Shown here piece by piece: positions 53,646-61,442 of a DNA stretch of 64,000 nucleotides. The first letter of the stretch is position 1; each line of letters starts with the position of its first letter. A program made the position numbers and the translations under genes. Under the pieces are notes generated by a model. It ran no database searches. It saw nothing but the letters and a program-made list of their open reading frames with translations, and was not told the DNA's origin. The stretch is from Methanohalobium evestigatum Z-7303 (lineage in GTDB: Archaea > Halobacteriota > Methanosarcinia > Methanosarcinales > Methanosarcinaceae). Location: contig NC_014253.1 of NCBI RefSeq assembly GCF_000196655.1, positions 2,001,423 to 2,065,422 on the forward strand, read 5' to 3'.

Positions 53646-54911
53646 TTATTCGGGTATTCTGGATCTTTCGAATTTTTCTGACTCTTTTAGTATTTTGGTT
53701 GCATCAAGTCCAATTTTAGTAGTGGTACCGTCTGATTCACCTCTGGGGTCAAGTGAACTACCGCGTACATTGGAGACAGTTAAAATATCGATATCTCCCT
53801 TTAATCTGGTCGCGATCGCAAATTCAATGTCACCTGAATCAAAAATGTCGATATCATCATCTACAACTACGACATGTTTCAGACTGCTATGTGCTGCAAA
53901 TGCAGCCATGATTGCATTTTTTCCATCCCCTTCTGTCTGTTTTTCAATCTGTACAACCGCATGTAAATAACAACAACCACCCTCAGTAAGAACTACATTT
54001 TTAACAGTAGTAACCTCATCAACAGCGTTATAGATTTTGGGTTCGTAAGGAACACCCATCATAAGAAGATGTTCAGCACCTGCTGGAAGAATTCCATGAT
54101 ATATTGGGTCTTTACGGTGCATGATTTTTGTAATAGTAATAACAGGTTCAGGTCTTACATGGTCATAGGTTCCTGTAATATCTACAAAAGGACCCTCTTC
54201 AGCTCTTTCTTCAGGTTCAATGTAACCTTCAAGCACGATTTCAGAATGCGGTACTTTGATACCATTATCACATTTAAATAATTCAATGGTGTCACCACGC
54301 AATGCCGCAGCATATTCAAACTCTTTGCCGGTGGGTACACGAGTAGTCGATGCAAAACCAATTACAGGGTCTGCTCCAATTACAATAGCAACCGGTAAAC
54401 GTTCACCATTTTCAGATGCTTTTTTGTGAAGAATATAAGTATGTCTTGGAGGAACAAGACGAGCAGCCAGTTTGTTTTTACCGACGACCATAAGTCTATG
54501 GATGGATGCATTAGTAGTATCCCCATATTCAGACACCACTATCCCCGAAGTGATATATGGCCCACCATCCTTTTCAAAATGGGTCATTATGGGATATTTT
54601 GTAAGGTCTACCTCATCATCAACGATTTGTTTTGTAGGTGATTCATCAACAATCCTTGTTTCTCCATTTGGTTTCACAGTTGAAAGTTTATGTATGATAT
54701 TGTCCTTTGAAATATTGAATAGCGATGCGAGTTCATCCCTTGAACCCAAAAGGTTCATAATTGCTTTATTGCCATCGATGTCATGGAACAATACTGGTGA
54801 ACCGATATTTCTGGCAATTTTTGGAGCTTCAAAGTTTCTGGATACAGGATATGTTATTTCTTCCAATTTTCCGTCGTTTTTGAGGCGGTCTATAAAATTT
54901 CTAAAACTCAT
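53646..54911 (-). CDS. UbiD-family decarboxylase, trans-anhydromevalonate 5-phosphate decarboxylase
   Basis: A 421-residue prenylated-FMN-dependent decarboxylase. 'ITSGIVVSEYGDTTNASIHR' and 'GADPVIGFASTTRVPTGKEFEYAAAL' with 'EGPFVDITGTYDHVRPEP' are UbiD signatures. Because the two AcnX genes follow directly, its substrate is most likely trans-anhydromevalonate 5-phosphate, giving isopentenyl phosphate for archaeal lipids; without context UbiD specificity cannot be read. First gene of the module; an 8-bp inverted repeat (54980-55003) lies in the divergent promoter region. Confidence 0.9.
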   Translation of the reverse strand: MSFRNFIDRLKNDGKLEEITYPVSRNFEAPKIARNIGSPVLFHDIDGNKAIMNLLGSRDELASLFNISKDNIIHKLSTVKPNGETRIVDESPTKQIVDDEVDLTKYPIMTHFEKDGGPYITSGIVVSEYGDTTNASIHRLMVVGKNKLAARLVPPRHTYILHKKASENGERLPVAIVIGADPVIGFASTTRVPTGKEFEYAAALRGDTIELFKCDNGIKVPHSEIVLEGYIEPEERAEEGPFVDITGTYDHVRPEPVITITKIMHRKDPIYHGILPAGAEHLLMMGVPYEPKIYNAVDEVTTVKNVVLTEGGCCYLHAVVQIEKQTEGDGKNAIMAAFAAHSSLKHVVVVDDDIDIFDSGDIEFAIATRLKGDIDILTVSNVRGSSLDPRGESDGTTTKIGLDATKILKESEKFERSRIPE

Positions 54912-54979
54912 TCTATCCTATCAATAAAAATCAGGTGAAACAATATATACATTGCCCTGTTAAAAGTATCTTTATTTTT

Positions 54980-55003
54980 ATCTAATATATTAAGATTAGA
55001 TAT
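54980..55003. promoter_or_regulatory. Operator-like palindrome in divergent promoter of the mevalonate module
   Basis: TATCTAAT (54980-54987) and ATTAGATA (54996-55003) are perfect inverted repeats with an 8-nt spacer, roughly 70-90 nt upstream of both the UbiD gene (-) and the phosphoesterase gene (+). The geometry suits a dimeric regulator. No evidence of the binding protein. Confidence 0.35.
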
Positions 55004-55065
55004 AGAATTAAACTTTATAGCAAGAATTTTGTACCTCTCGGTTCTATAGTTTGTAGGGGAATTAT

Positions 55066-55824
55066 ATGAAAATACTGGCGATTTCTGACTTTCATGGTGA
55101 AACCGAATTAATGAACAGTCTTGTTGAAAAGATTGAAGATAAATCACCTGACCTAATAATATTTACCGGTGATGTTGTAAAAGGTCAGGCAAGGGGTGAT
55201 GAATGGTTATCTGCACAGGAAGAAGGGCGAGAACCAGTAAAAGATAAAGAAGAAATCCTGAATGAAAAAAATGAGGATTTTAAACTTTATGATGAGTTCT
55301 ATGACACATTGGACACACTGGACATTCCGGTAATGTGTATACCCGGAAATATGGATGCCCCTGAAGATGTTTTCTTTTCGTATTTACTGGGCAAATACAT
55401 GAGATCAAATATCAAAATAGCTCAGGAGAACATATTTGAAAAAGAGGGTTATCTTATAAGCGGAATGGGTGGAGAAATAACAAATGGAAGTAAAGAGGAT
55501 TTTTTTACATTGCAGTACCCCTATAAAGAGGCAGATTTTGCACTAAGAAGGTTTAAATATGCTCCCCAGAAAAAAATACTTCTTCTACACTCACCACCCA
55601 CCGGTCAGCTTGACCTTGATAAAGGCAAACACAAAAGTGAAGATGTTGTCAATGAGCTTATAAGAGATATAAAACCCGAGATTGTTTTCTGCGGACATGC
55701 ACATAAGGCACAGGGTAAAGAGCAGATAGATAAAACACTGGTTGTAAATCCAGGCGCTTTAAAATACGGTGATTTCGCGGTTGTTAATACTGAAAACAAA
55801 GAAGTGGATTTTGGAACAGTTTGA
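55066..55824 (+). CDS. Calcineurin-like metallophosphoesterase
   Basis: A 252-residue phosphoesterase with the complete metal site: 'ISDFHGE' (D-x-H), 'FTGDVVKG' (GD), 'PGNMDAPE' (GN-D), 'LLHSPPTG' (H) and 'CGHAHKAQG' (GHxH). Related archaeal enzymes act on phosphodiesters (YfcE/MJ0936 type). An acidic insert (about 45-75) is rich in Lys/Glu. Monocistronic and divergent from the UbiD gene; no specific substrate can be assigned. Confidence 0.88.
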   Translation: MKILAISDFHGETELMNSLVEKIEDKSPDLIIFTGDVVKGQARGDEWLSAQEEGREPVKDKEEILNEKNEDFKLYDEFYDTLDTLDIPVMCIPGNMDAPEDVFFSYLLGKYMRSNIKIAQENIFEKEGYLISGMGGEITNGSKEDFFTLQYPYKEADFALRRFKYAPQKKILLLHSPPTGQLDLDKGKHKSEDVVNELIRDIKPEIVFCGHAHKAQGKEQIDKTLVVNPGALKYGDFAVVNTENKEVDFGTV

Positions 55825-55909
55825 GTATTCTAAATATCCTTTTTGTTTATACTACTGCTTTCTATTTTTTTGCTGAGTTTAAAAGATATATATGCGCCTT
55901 AATTTATTA

Positions 55910-56953
55910 TTATGGACTTGTATTGACATTATCCAGCGAACTATTCAACCCATCCATCATTGATGTGATATTATCTTTGTTTTCAGAATCTGAGATTCCG
56001 GTCAGGTTTTGAACCAGTCTGAAAGTCTGGTTGAGGTTATCATCCACTACTTTTATTGAGTCGGCTGTTTTGTTCAATGTATTTTTAGTATTGTTTTTAT
56101 CCGAACCGAATATATAACGGCTAACTTCAGAAAGGTTTTCAGGCACATTATTAGGCGTTTCAGGATTTAATGAGAAGTTGTTTGTTGTATCATATATGTA
56201 TCTTGCAGATTCAACAGGATTTATATTTTCTTCAAATTGTTTAGACAAAGATGATTCCATTTTGGATACTAAATTTACCACATCACCAGCTCTATCAGTT
56301 GTTTCGTAAGTAAAAGTTTTTAAACCGAAATCAAGAATCTTATTTTCAGGTACAGCCATTGATAATATGTTCTTTACCTTAGTATTATTGTTTTCCAGTA
56401 GTGTATACATAACAAGATAATTATTGTCTGATGACATTGTTTTTTTGTAATATGCTGTACTGTTATTTAGAACAGCATTGTAGGCATCATCTGGTATTGT
56501 TTTGAAAAGATTATTGGATACATTACCAGAGTTTAGTAAAACAGATACGCTTCTGTTGTTTTCAATCTTGAATATATTTGTGACTACATCATTATTATCT
56601 TTAAGATTACTTATAAAATCCGAGTTGTTCTTAAGGATTTCTCGGGTTACATTTTCAGAAGGCAGTTCATCTTTTGCTACCGATATTGCAGACTGCATTA
56701 TCTTTTTTTGAGCTCTTTCGATAATATATTCAGAATTTTCTGATAGATTGTCTTCTAATTTAGAACTAATATTTTCAGGTATAAACGCTTTCTCTACTAC
56801 ATATCCCCCTACTATCATTGTTGGAAGAATCACTGCCAGAACAAATGCAGCCGCAACACGTTTTCTATTTAAAGTTATACCTCCTAAAAATTTTAGGTAA
56901 AAGTCAGTTAATTTTGAAGATATGTAATACAAAAATAAAATATAATTGGTCAA
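55910..56953 (-). CDS. Membrane-anchored extracytoplasmic protein of unknown function
   Basis: An N-terminal transmembrane helix ('VAAAFVLAVILPTMIVGGYVV') followed by about 290 polar residues rich in Asn, Ser and sequons, with long helical stretches; the profile resembles a sensor or Cache-like extracellular domain without a cytosolic output. I recognise no family. The listed start is a TTG at 56953, but a near-perfect Shine-Dalgarno AGGAGGT lies inside the frame at 56879-56885 and is followed by ATA/ACT/TTA/AAT codons rather than ATG, GTG or TTG, so the true start is unclear. Confidence 0.6.
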   Translation of the reverse strand: MTNYILFLYYISSKLTDFYLKFLGGITLNRKRVAAAFVLAVILPTMIVGGYVVEKAFIPENISSKLEDNLSENSEYIIERAQKKIMQSAISVAKDELPSENVTREILKNNSDFISNLKDNNDVVTNIFKIENNRSVSVLLNSGNVSNNLFKTIPDDAYNAVLNNSTAYYKKTMSSDNNYLVMYTLLENNNTKVKNILSMAVPENKILDFGLKTFTYETTDRAGDVVNLVSKMESSLSKQFEENINPVESARYIYDTTNNFSLNPETPNNVPENLSEVSRYIFGSDKNNTKNTLNKTADSIKVVDDNLNQTFRLVQNLTGISDSENKDNITSMMDGLNSSLDNVNTSP

Positions 56954-56968
56954 TGAGCCAATTATCAG

Positions 56969-57550
56969 TTAGTATTCTTCACATTTTACTTCGAAATAGT
57001 TGTACGGATGGTCACATGAAGGACATTTTTCAGGTGGTTCTGTACCAGTATGCACATATCCGCATTTGCGGCATACCCACTGCACTTCTTTATCCTTCTT
57101 GTACACGCTATGGTTTTCCAATTCATTAAGAAGCTTTTTAAACCTTTCCTGATGATGTTTTTCAACCTCTCCAATTGCCCTAAACCTTTCAGCGATTTCT
57201 GGAAGATTTTCCTTATCAGCAGTATTGGCAAATTCAGGATACATGGAAGTTGTTTCGTATTCTTCTCCAGAGATAGAATCCTTGAGATTGTCTATAGTAC
57301 TTCCACATACCGGAATGTCCACATCAAGGTTTACCTTGTCCGGACTGTTTCCACTTTTGCTTTTAAGTTCGTTTATTAACTTCATCATCCATTTTGCATG
57401 TTCCCGTTCATTTTCGGCGGTATTGAGAAAAATTTCAGATATTTGTTCGTACCCTTCTTCTTTTGCTACTTTTGCAAAATTAGTATATCGGTTTCTTGCA
57501 AGACTTTCGCCTATAAAGGCTTTTGTCATATTTTCTATGGTTTTTTCCAT
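56969..57550 (-). CDS. Rubrerythrin
   Basis: A peroxide-reducing non-haem iron protein of 193 residues. The ferritin-like domain has the diiron ligands in '[12 protein letters not shown]', '[12 protein letters not shown]' and '[13 protein letters not shown]', and the C-terminal rubredoxin domain has two knuckles, 'CRKCGYVH' and 'CPSCDHPY'. The start at 57550 follows GGGGGATATT; the frame extends to 57568. It protects this anaerobe from oxidants. A TATA-like GTATAATAC lies about 35 nt upstream. Confidence 0.93.
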   Translation of the reverse strand: MEKTIENMTKAFIGESLARNRYTNFAKVAKEEGYEQISEIFLNTAENEREHAKWMMKLINELKSKSGNSPDKVNLDVDIPVCGSTIDNLKDSISGEEYETTSMYPEFANTADKENLPEIAERFRAIGEVEKHHQERFKKLLNELENHSVYKKDKEVQWVCRKCGYVHTGTEPPEKCPSCDHPYNYFEVKCEEY

Positions 57551-57608
57551 AATATCCCCCTTTATCAAACTATCCTACAATAGTATTATACTTTTCCCTT
57601 TCTTATTG

Positions 57609-57704
57609 CATGACCGGTTAAATCTATTATTTATGGTCATGAAATAGCAATACATGTTCACAAAATTCCATTAATTGATAAAATTGTGAACATAGGTTAT
57701 ATCT
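57609..57704. promoter_or_regulatory. Double-operator region upstream of rubrerythrin and the hairpin tract
   Basis: Two perfect inverted repeats lie in the gap: CATGACC/GGTCATG (57609-57615 and 57635-57641) and ATGTTCACAA/TTGTGAACAT (57654-57663 and 57684-57693). The second is followed at once by GGTTATATC (about 57695-57704), a TATA-like element reading rightwards. A regulator bound there would sit on the promoter of whatever is transcribed to the right. Confidence 0.45.
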
Positions 57705-57724
57705 ATTTGTCCATTGATATATAC

Positions 57725-57945
57725 AGATTGGAGATATAAAAACTGAGTTATAAAATCTCCCTGAAAAACGGAAAAACGGTTTGCTCCATTGTTGGATGGG
57801 CTCACTCCTCTTGCCCGTAAAACAAGTTGGATGGTGAAAAACGGAAAAACGGATGTTTAAGACTATACCCCCATAGTCTGATACCCCACTCCTCGCGAAA
57901 CAGGGTAAAGTCCCTGTTTCCGACTATTCTTGCTCTTATTTTTAA
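57725..57945 (+). ncRNA. Candidate non-coding RNA with two imperfect repeat units
   Basis: No convincing ORF fills 57551-58044. Within it: hairpin GGAGAT/ATCTCC (57730-57735, 57755-57760); TGAAAAACGGAAAAACGG at 57762-57779 and again at 57835-57852; CACTCCTC at 57803-57810 (in a GGGC/GCCC loop) and at 57887-57894 (between hairpins); AGACTAT/ATAGTCT (about 57860-57879); and GAAACAGGG/CCCTGTTTC (57897-57905, 57912-57920). A TATA-like element precedes and a U-rich CTTATTTTT (about 57935) follows. The exposed CACTCCTC is complementary to Shine-Dalgarno-type GGAGTG. RNA status, strand and ends are inference. Confidence 0.4.
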
Positions 57946-58044
57946 AATAATAATCACTCTAATTTTTATAGGAATTCAAGGGGAAATTATATATATAAGA
58001 ATATTGATGCTGTACTTCTTCACCAAGGATGCGGGGTGTACCAC

Positions 58045-58326
58045 ATGGATGACAAAAAAAATAACTTAGAACACCTGCTCAAAAACCTCATAAGATATCG
58101 GAATGGGTACTTAGCGTTTGAAGAGCTGGAGTACAGCATCAAAAAAATGATCCACAAATCCAATTCAGAGTTTATCGAAGATGAACTACCCTGTATTCTC
58201 TATACAATAAGGTTCTATCCTAACAGAATCGATATAATAAACAAAATTATTTCTTATATAGAAATTGAATTGTGGAATACAGAACTTAAACAGTATTCAC
58301 ATGATCTGATTTATATGGGTCAGTGA
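58045..58326 (+). CDS. Hypothetical protein (93 aa), 3' end within an IS605-type right end
   Basis: ATG at 58045 is preceded by GGGGTG (58033-58038) and a TATA-like AATTATATATATAAG about 50 nt upstream, so expression is plausible. The product is helical and charged ('NNLEHLLKNLIRYRNGYLAFEELEYSIKKMI'). No family recognised. Its TGA at 58324-58326 falls at the right end of the decayed tnpB element, so the native C-terminus may have been replaced by the insertion. Confidence 0.5.
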   Translation: MDDKKNNLEHLLKNLIRYRNGYLAFEELEYSIKKMIHKSNSEFIEDELPCILYTIRFYPNRIDIINKIISYIEIELWNTELKQYSHDLIYMGQ

Positions 58327-58500
58327 ACTACCGCTAAGATGAAGACTCAACAGCTTCGGAAGAAGTTTACCAGGAAAGTCTTACTCTTTAAATCAAAGAT
58401 TTAAAGATATTTGTAAATTTTCAATTTACAAAGTTCTTCCAGGAGAGTTCACATCCCCACTATCGACTATCCTTACAAGGGAATCGCCGATTACCTTTCT
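58324..58500 (-). mobile_element. IS605-type right end with hairpins (omega-RNA-like region)
   Basis: Downstream of the tnpB remnant on its strand lie two perfect hairpins, CTTTAAATC/GATTTAAAG (58386-58406) and TTTGTAAAT/ATTTACAAA (58410-58432), and the terminal sequence reads GCGGTAGTTCAC on the minus strand (58324-58335), very like archaeal IS200/IS605 right ends. In active elements this region is the omega RNA used by TnpB as guide. Here the protein is broken, so activity would need a TnpB in trans. Confidence 0.55.
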
Positions 58501-59283
58501 TATGATGACTGGAAGATACCTCTCTTAGGTCTTTTACCCAAATATTTCTTATGTTTTTTGATGGGTTCCAAAGCCAGTGCATCAACTTTACTGGTATAAG
58601 CCTCATCTACTTCTTGATACTTTATACCATGATATTCACACTTAGAAGCTAATTTCTGTTTAAATCTATCAAACGGTATAGTCTGGAAGTTCTGGGTGTC
58701 TTCCTTGCCAATATTTTGTTCTTGTTTTATTTCTTTCAGCTTTCCAATCACGACATTACCTATCCGATTTTCCAGACAGTGTTTAACGACGTGATTGACA
58801 CACTGGTTCATGAAATCGTTTATCTTCCAGAACCTCTTCATTGTGAATTGGTTCATCTTCAGACCATCATCCAGATCCTGTTTATCATAGACTGACTGTA
58901 ACCTGCTCTTCTCCTTGTTCCACCAGCGGTTGTAAGATTTGATACCCCTGCCATCTAATATGAAGGCAGTCACGCAGGTCGCAAAATTGTCTACGCCAAG
59001 ATCTCGAGAGATGCCTATTATAATCAAGTCCTACATCTTCTCTATATTCATGGTAAACGTATTCTATCTCGAACCATCTACCTTTGTATTTCGGTATTAT
59101 CCTGACCATACTGATATATTTACCAATTATATTATCAGGAATCTTGAAATACAGATACCTGGTTCCTTATGTTTTATAATAATCTAAACCTAAAGACAAT
59201 CTGATTTTGTCATCAATAACTTTCAGTTGATCTTTCTTAAATACACATAAGAAGTTGCCGTCTTTATCCAGATATTTAGGGGC
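58440..59283 (-). pseudogene. tnpB: Decayed IS605-type tnpB
   Basis: Readable TnpB segments with lesions, from 5' to 3' on the minus strand: N-terminal half missing; 'PKYLDKDGNFLCVFKKD' (from 59280); an in-frame stop (TAA) after 'LGLDYYKT'; 'IPKYKGRWFEIEYVYHEYREDVGLD' in one frame; a frameshift near 59027; 'IIGISRDLGVDNFATCVT' (RuvC I Asp) and 'YTSKVDALALEPIKKHKKYLGKR' in a second frame, ending at 58500; then 'RKVIGDSLVRIVDSG' in a third frame after a deletion that removes the NADVNGA block with the RuvC III Asp. It cannot encode an active nuclease. Confidence 0.85.
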
Positions 59284-59389
59284 ACTGTTCAGTTAAGACA
59301 ATTTTTCACCTGATTTACAGCTCTAAATCATTATTCTAAGAAATAATAAAAATCTAAAGTGGATTAATATGTTCCATTAACTGAACAGT
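59284..59389. mobile_element. 106-bp element with 13-bp terminal inverted repeats (MITE-like)
   Basis: ACTGTTCAGTTAA (59284-59296) and TTAACTGAACAGT (59377-59389) are perfect inverted repeats bounding 80 bp of AT-rich non-coding DNA. The left end coincides with the point where tnpB homology stops. The ends resemble those of IS6-type elements from memory; no transposase and no target-site duplication were seen. The following 98 nt up to the tRNA hold nothing recognisable. Confidence 0.55.
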
Positions 59390-59487
59390 ACCGATTTTAT
59401 TTATAAAAAAGCGAAAAATAAATACTGAAAATTGTTAAGGAAAAGAACTGTACATATACAACCAGTAGCCAAATAGCTGAAAATTAG

Positions 59488-59561
59488 AGCCCCGGGCGAG
59501 ATTCGAACTCGCGGCCTAGTGATTACAAATCACTCGCTCCTCCGGGCTGAGCTACCGAGGC
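59488..59561 (-). tRNA. tRNA-Thr (UGU anticodon)
   Basis: On the minus strand the acceptor stem GCCTCGG pairs with CCGGGGC (one G-U), the D arm region is TAGCTCAGCCCGGAGGAGC, the anticodon stem AGTGA/TCACT encloses TTTGTAA with anticodon TGT, and the T arm is GCGAG-TTCGAAT-CTCGC. Discriminator is U; CCA is not encoded. No intron. Confidence 0.95.
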
Positions 59562-59644
59562 ATATATTTTTATTGAAGCGAACTATTATACAGACAATCA
59601 TAGCACATAAATGTTATGGATGAAACAGAATAAATTTGGGTAAT

Positions 59645-60196
59645 ATGTGGCAGGAAATATCCAGAATAGGCAAAAAACTTGTAGAACACGGGCTTGTGGA
59701 ATCACATTTTGGTAACATTAGTGTTCGTGTTGGAAATAAAATGATAATAACAAGAAGCGGTTGCCCTCTTGACGAGGTGACAGAAGGGAATGTGGTTGAA
59801 ATTGATGTTGACAATCCCTGCAGCATGGATATAATAGCATCATCAGAATCCATTGTTCACCGGGAAATCTATAAAAATACATCAGCACTTGCTATAATCC
59901 ACGCACATTGTCCTTATGCTGTCACACAATCACTACTTAATGATAAAAATTCACTGGTACCAGTTGACAGTGAGGGGAAATATTTCCTCGATGAAATACC
60001 TGTTATCAAAGGAGATATAGGCACAGAAAAACTTGCATACAACACAGCAGATGCACTGGGCAAATATAAAGGAACAATTGTTTACAGTCATGGTACATTT
60101 GCCGCTGGAAAAATTCTGGATGATGCCTATATAACAACAACCCAGATAGAACACTCCTGCAAAATAAAATACCTGTATGATATGGCTAAAAAATAA
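59645..60196 (+). CDS. Class II aldolase/adducin family protein (FucA/AraD-like)
   Basis: A zinc-dependent aldolase-like protein of 183 residues. 'HGLVESHFGNISVRV' (substrate loop), 'ITRSGCPLDEVTE', 'ESIVHREIYKN' (catalytic Glu), 'AIIHAHCPYAV' (two Zn His) and 'VYSHGTFAAG' (third His) are in family order. Archaeal relatives split fuculose- or other sugar-phosphates. The ATG at 59645 follows GGGTAAT; a TTG at 59636 is possible. It stands alone next to the tRNA. Confidence 0.85.
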   Translation: MWQEISRIGKKLVEHGLVESHFGNISVRVGNKMIITRSGCPLDEVTEGNVVEIDVDNPCSMDIIASSESIVHREIYKNTSALAIIHAHCPYAVTQSLLNDKNSLVPVDSEGKYFLDEIPVIKGDIGTEKLAYNTADALGKYKGTIVYSHGTFAAGKILDDAYITTTQIEHSCKIKYLYDMAKK

Positions 60197-60262
60197 AAAA
60201 TGAATTTAAATATTAATATTCTATTATACAGTCCAATAAACAATTTGTATATGTGAGCAACG

Positions 60263-60871
60263 ATGACATCCGATTCATTGAGACCACTGGTGTCAAAAAT
60301 AATTGACCCGTTTGCAGAAAAAGCAGCCGATATTGGGTTATCACCCAACATTGTCTCATTTTTATCCCTTATATTTGCTATAATTGCAGGAGTTTTTTTT
60401 TATTACTCATATACAAATCCATTGTTTGTACTAATAGCAGGATTACTGGTGGCTTTAAACTCGTTCCTTGATGCAATGGACGGAATCATGGCAAGACATA
60501 TGCAAACAGCCAGTTCAAAAGGTGATTTTCTGGACCATGTGATTGACCGATATTCTGATATTTTTGTTATCTGCAGCATATTTTTAGCAGGTCATGTCCA
60601 GTGGCAAATAGGACTGACTGCAATCGTTGGTGTACTACTAACCAGTTATCTTGGAACACAGGCACAGGCACTGGATATAGGAAGATATTACGGCGGTATC
60701 ATGGGCAGAGCCGACAGACTCATTTTAATAATCGCAGCCTCATTAATATATTTCCTGTACCCATCTCTGATTTATGGGTTTTCAGTCCTTGGATGGGTTA
60801 TTGTTATAATTGCTGTGGGCAGTCATATCACTGCTATTCAAAGAATATACCACATATGGAAAAAGTTGTAA
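60263..60871 (+). CDS. CDP-alcohol phosphatidyltransferase family protein
   Basis: A 202-residue membrane enzyme with the complete catalytic motif D-x2-D-G-x2-A-R-x8-G-x3-D-x3-D starting at 'DAMDGIMAR' (residue 72) and ending 'DHVIDRYSD', plus about six spans. Archaeal members join CDP-archaeol to serine, glycerol or inositol phosphate; the archaetidylinositol phosphate synthase type is likely but not provable. The archease gene follows 65 nt downstream. Confidence 0.87.
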   Translation: MTSDSLRPLVSKIIDPFAEKAADIGLSPNIVSFLSLIFAIIAGVFFYYSYTNPLFVLIAGLLVALNSFLDAMDGIMARHMQTASSKGDFLDHVIDRYSDIFVICSIFLAGHVQWQIGLTAIVGVLLTSYLGTQAQALDIGRYYGGIMGRADRLILIIAASLIYFLYPSLIYGFSVLGWVIVIIAVGSHITAIQRIYHIWKKL

Positions 60872-60936
60872 AAACACCTGTTGGAAGTAAGGTGTTCGGT
60901 AAATTTAATGTAGCACAAGCTTCAATTTTATACCAT

Positions 60937-61380
60937 ATGTCTTATCATGGAACGGAAAAATTCGAGTTCTTGGAACATACAGCTGATGCACAATTCAGAG
61001 CATACGGAAACACGCTTGAAGAAGCTTTTGAAAACGCAGCACTTGCAATGTTTAATGTCATGGTCGATACAGATAATGTTTCCAACAATATATCAGAATC
61101 AATTAATATCGAATCACCAGATTTAGATATACTACTTGTGGATTGGCTGTCTGAACTGTTATATCTGTCTGATGTCAACCAGTCAGTTTATTCAACATTT
61201 AATGTAGATCCTATCAAAGAAAAAGATGATGGATATTTTTTATCAGCCCAGATTTATGGAGAAACTCTGAATTTGGACAAACATGAAATTGATACAGAAG
61301 TTAAGGCTGTTACCTACAACCAACTGGAAGTCAAAAACCTCCCAGATGGATGGATGTTACAGGTGGTTGTCGATATTTAA
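60937..61380 (+). CDS. Archease
   Basis: Archease activates RtcB, enabling multiple turnover and altering its NTP use. The ATG at 60937 (MSYHGTEKFEFLEHTAD) gives 147 residues, the family size; the frame runs further upstream inside the previous gene and is not used. 'FEFLEHTADAQFRAYG', 'LLVDWLSELLYL' and 'DLDKHEIDTEVKAVTYN'-like 'LNLDKHEIDTEVKAVTY' show the conserved Asp/His metal site. Located 62 nt before rtcB, the classical pairing. Confidence 0.94.
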   Translation: MSYHGTEKFEFLEHTADAQFRAYGNTLEEAFENAALAMFNVMVDTDNVSNNISESINIESPDLDILLVDWLSELLYLSDVNQSVYSTFNVDPIKEKDDGYFLSAQIYGETLNLDKHEIDTEVKAVTYNQLEVKNLPDGWMLQVVVDI

Positions 61381-61442
61381 TCCACAACTGTTTAATGGTA
61401 AATACCATAGATAATTTTGGTGCATAAGGGGAGGTAAATATA

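Noticed and set aside
57827-58069. 80-residue frame across the repeat tract
   Set aside because: Covers hairpins and repeats, has no Shine-Dalgarno and overlaps the better 58045 start.
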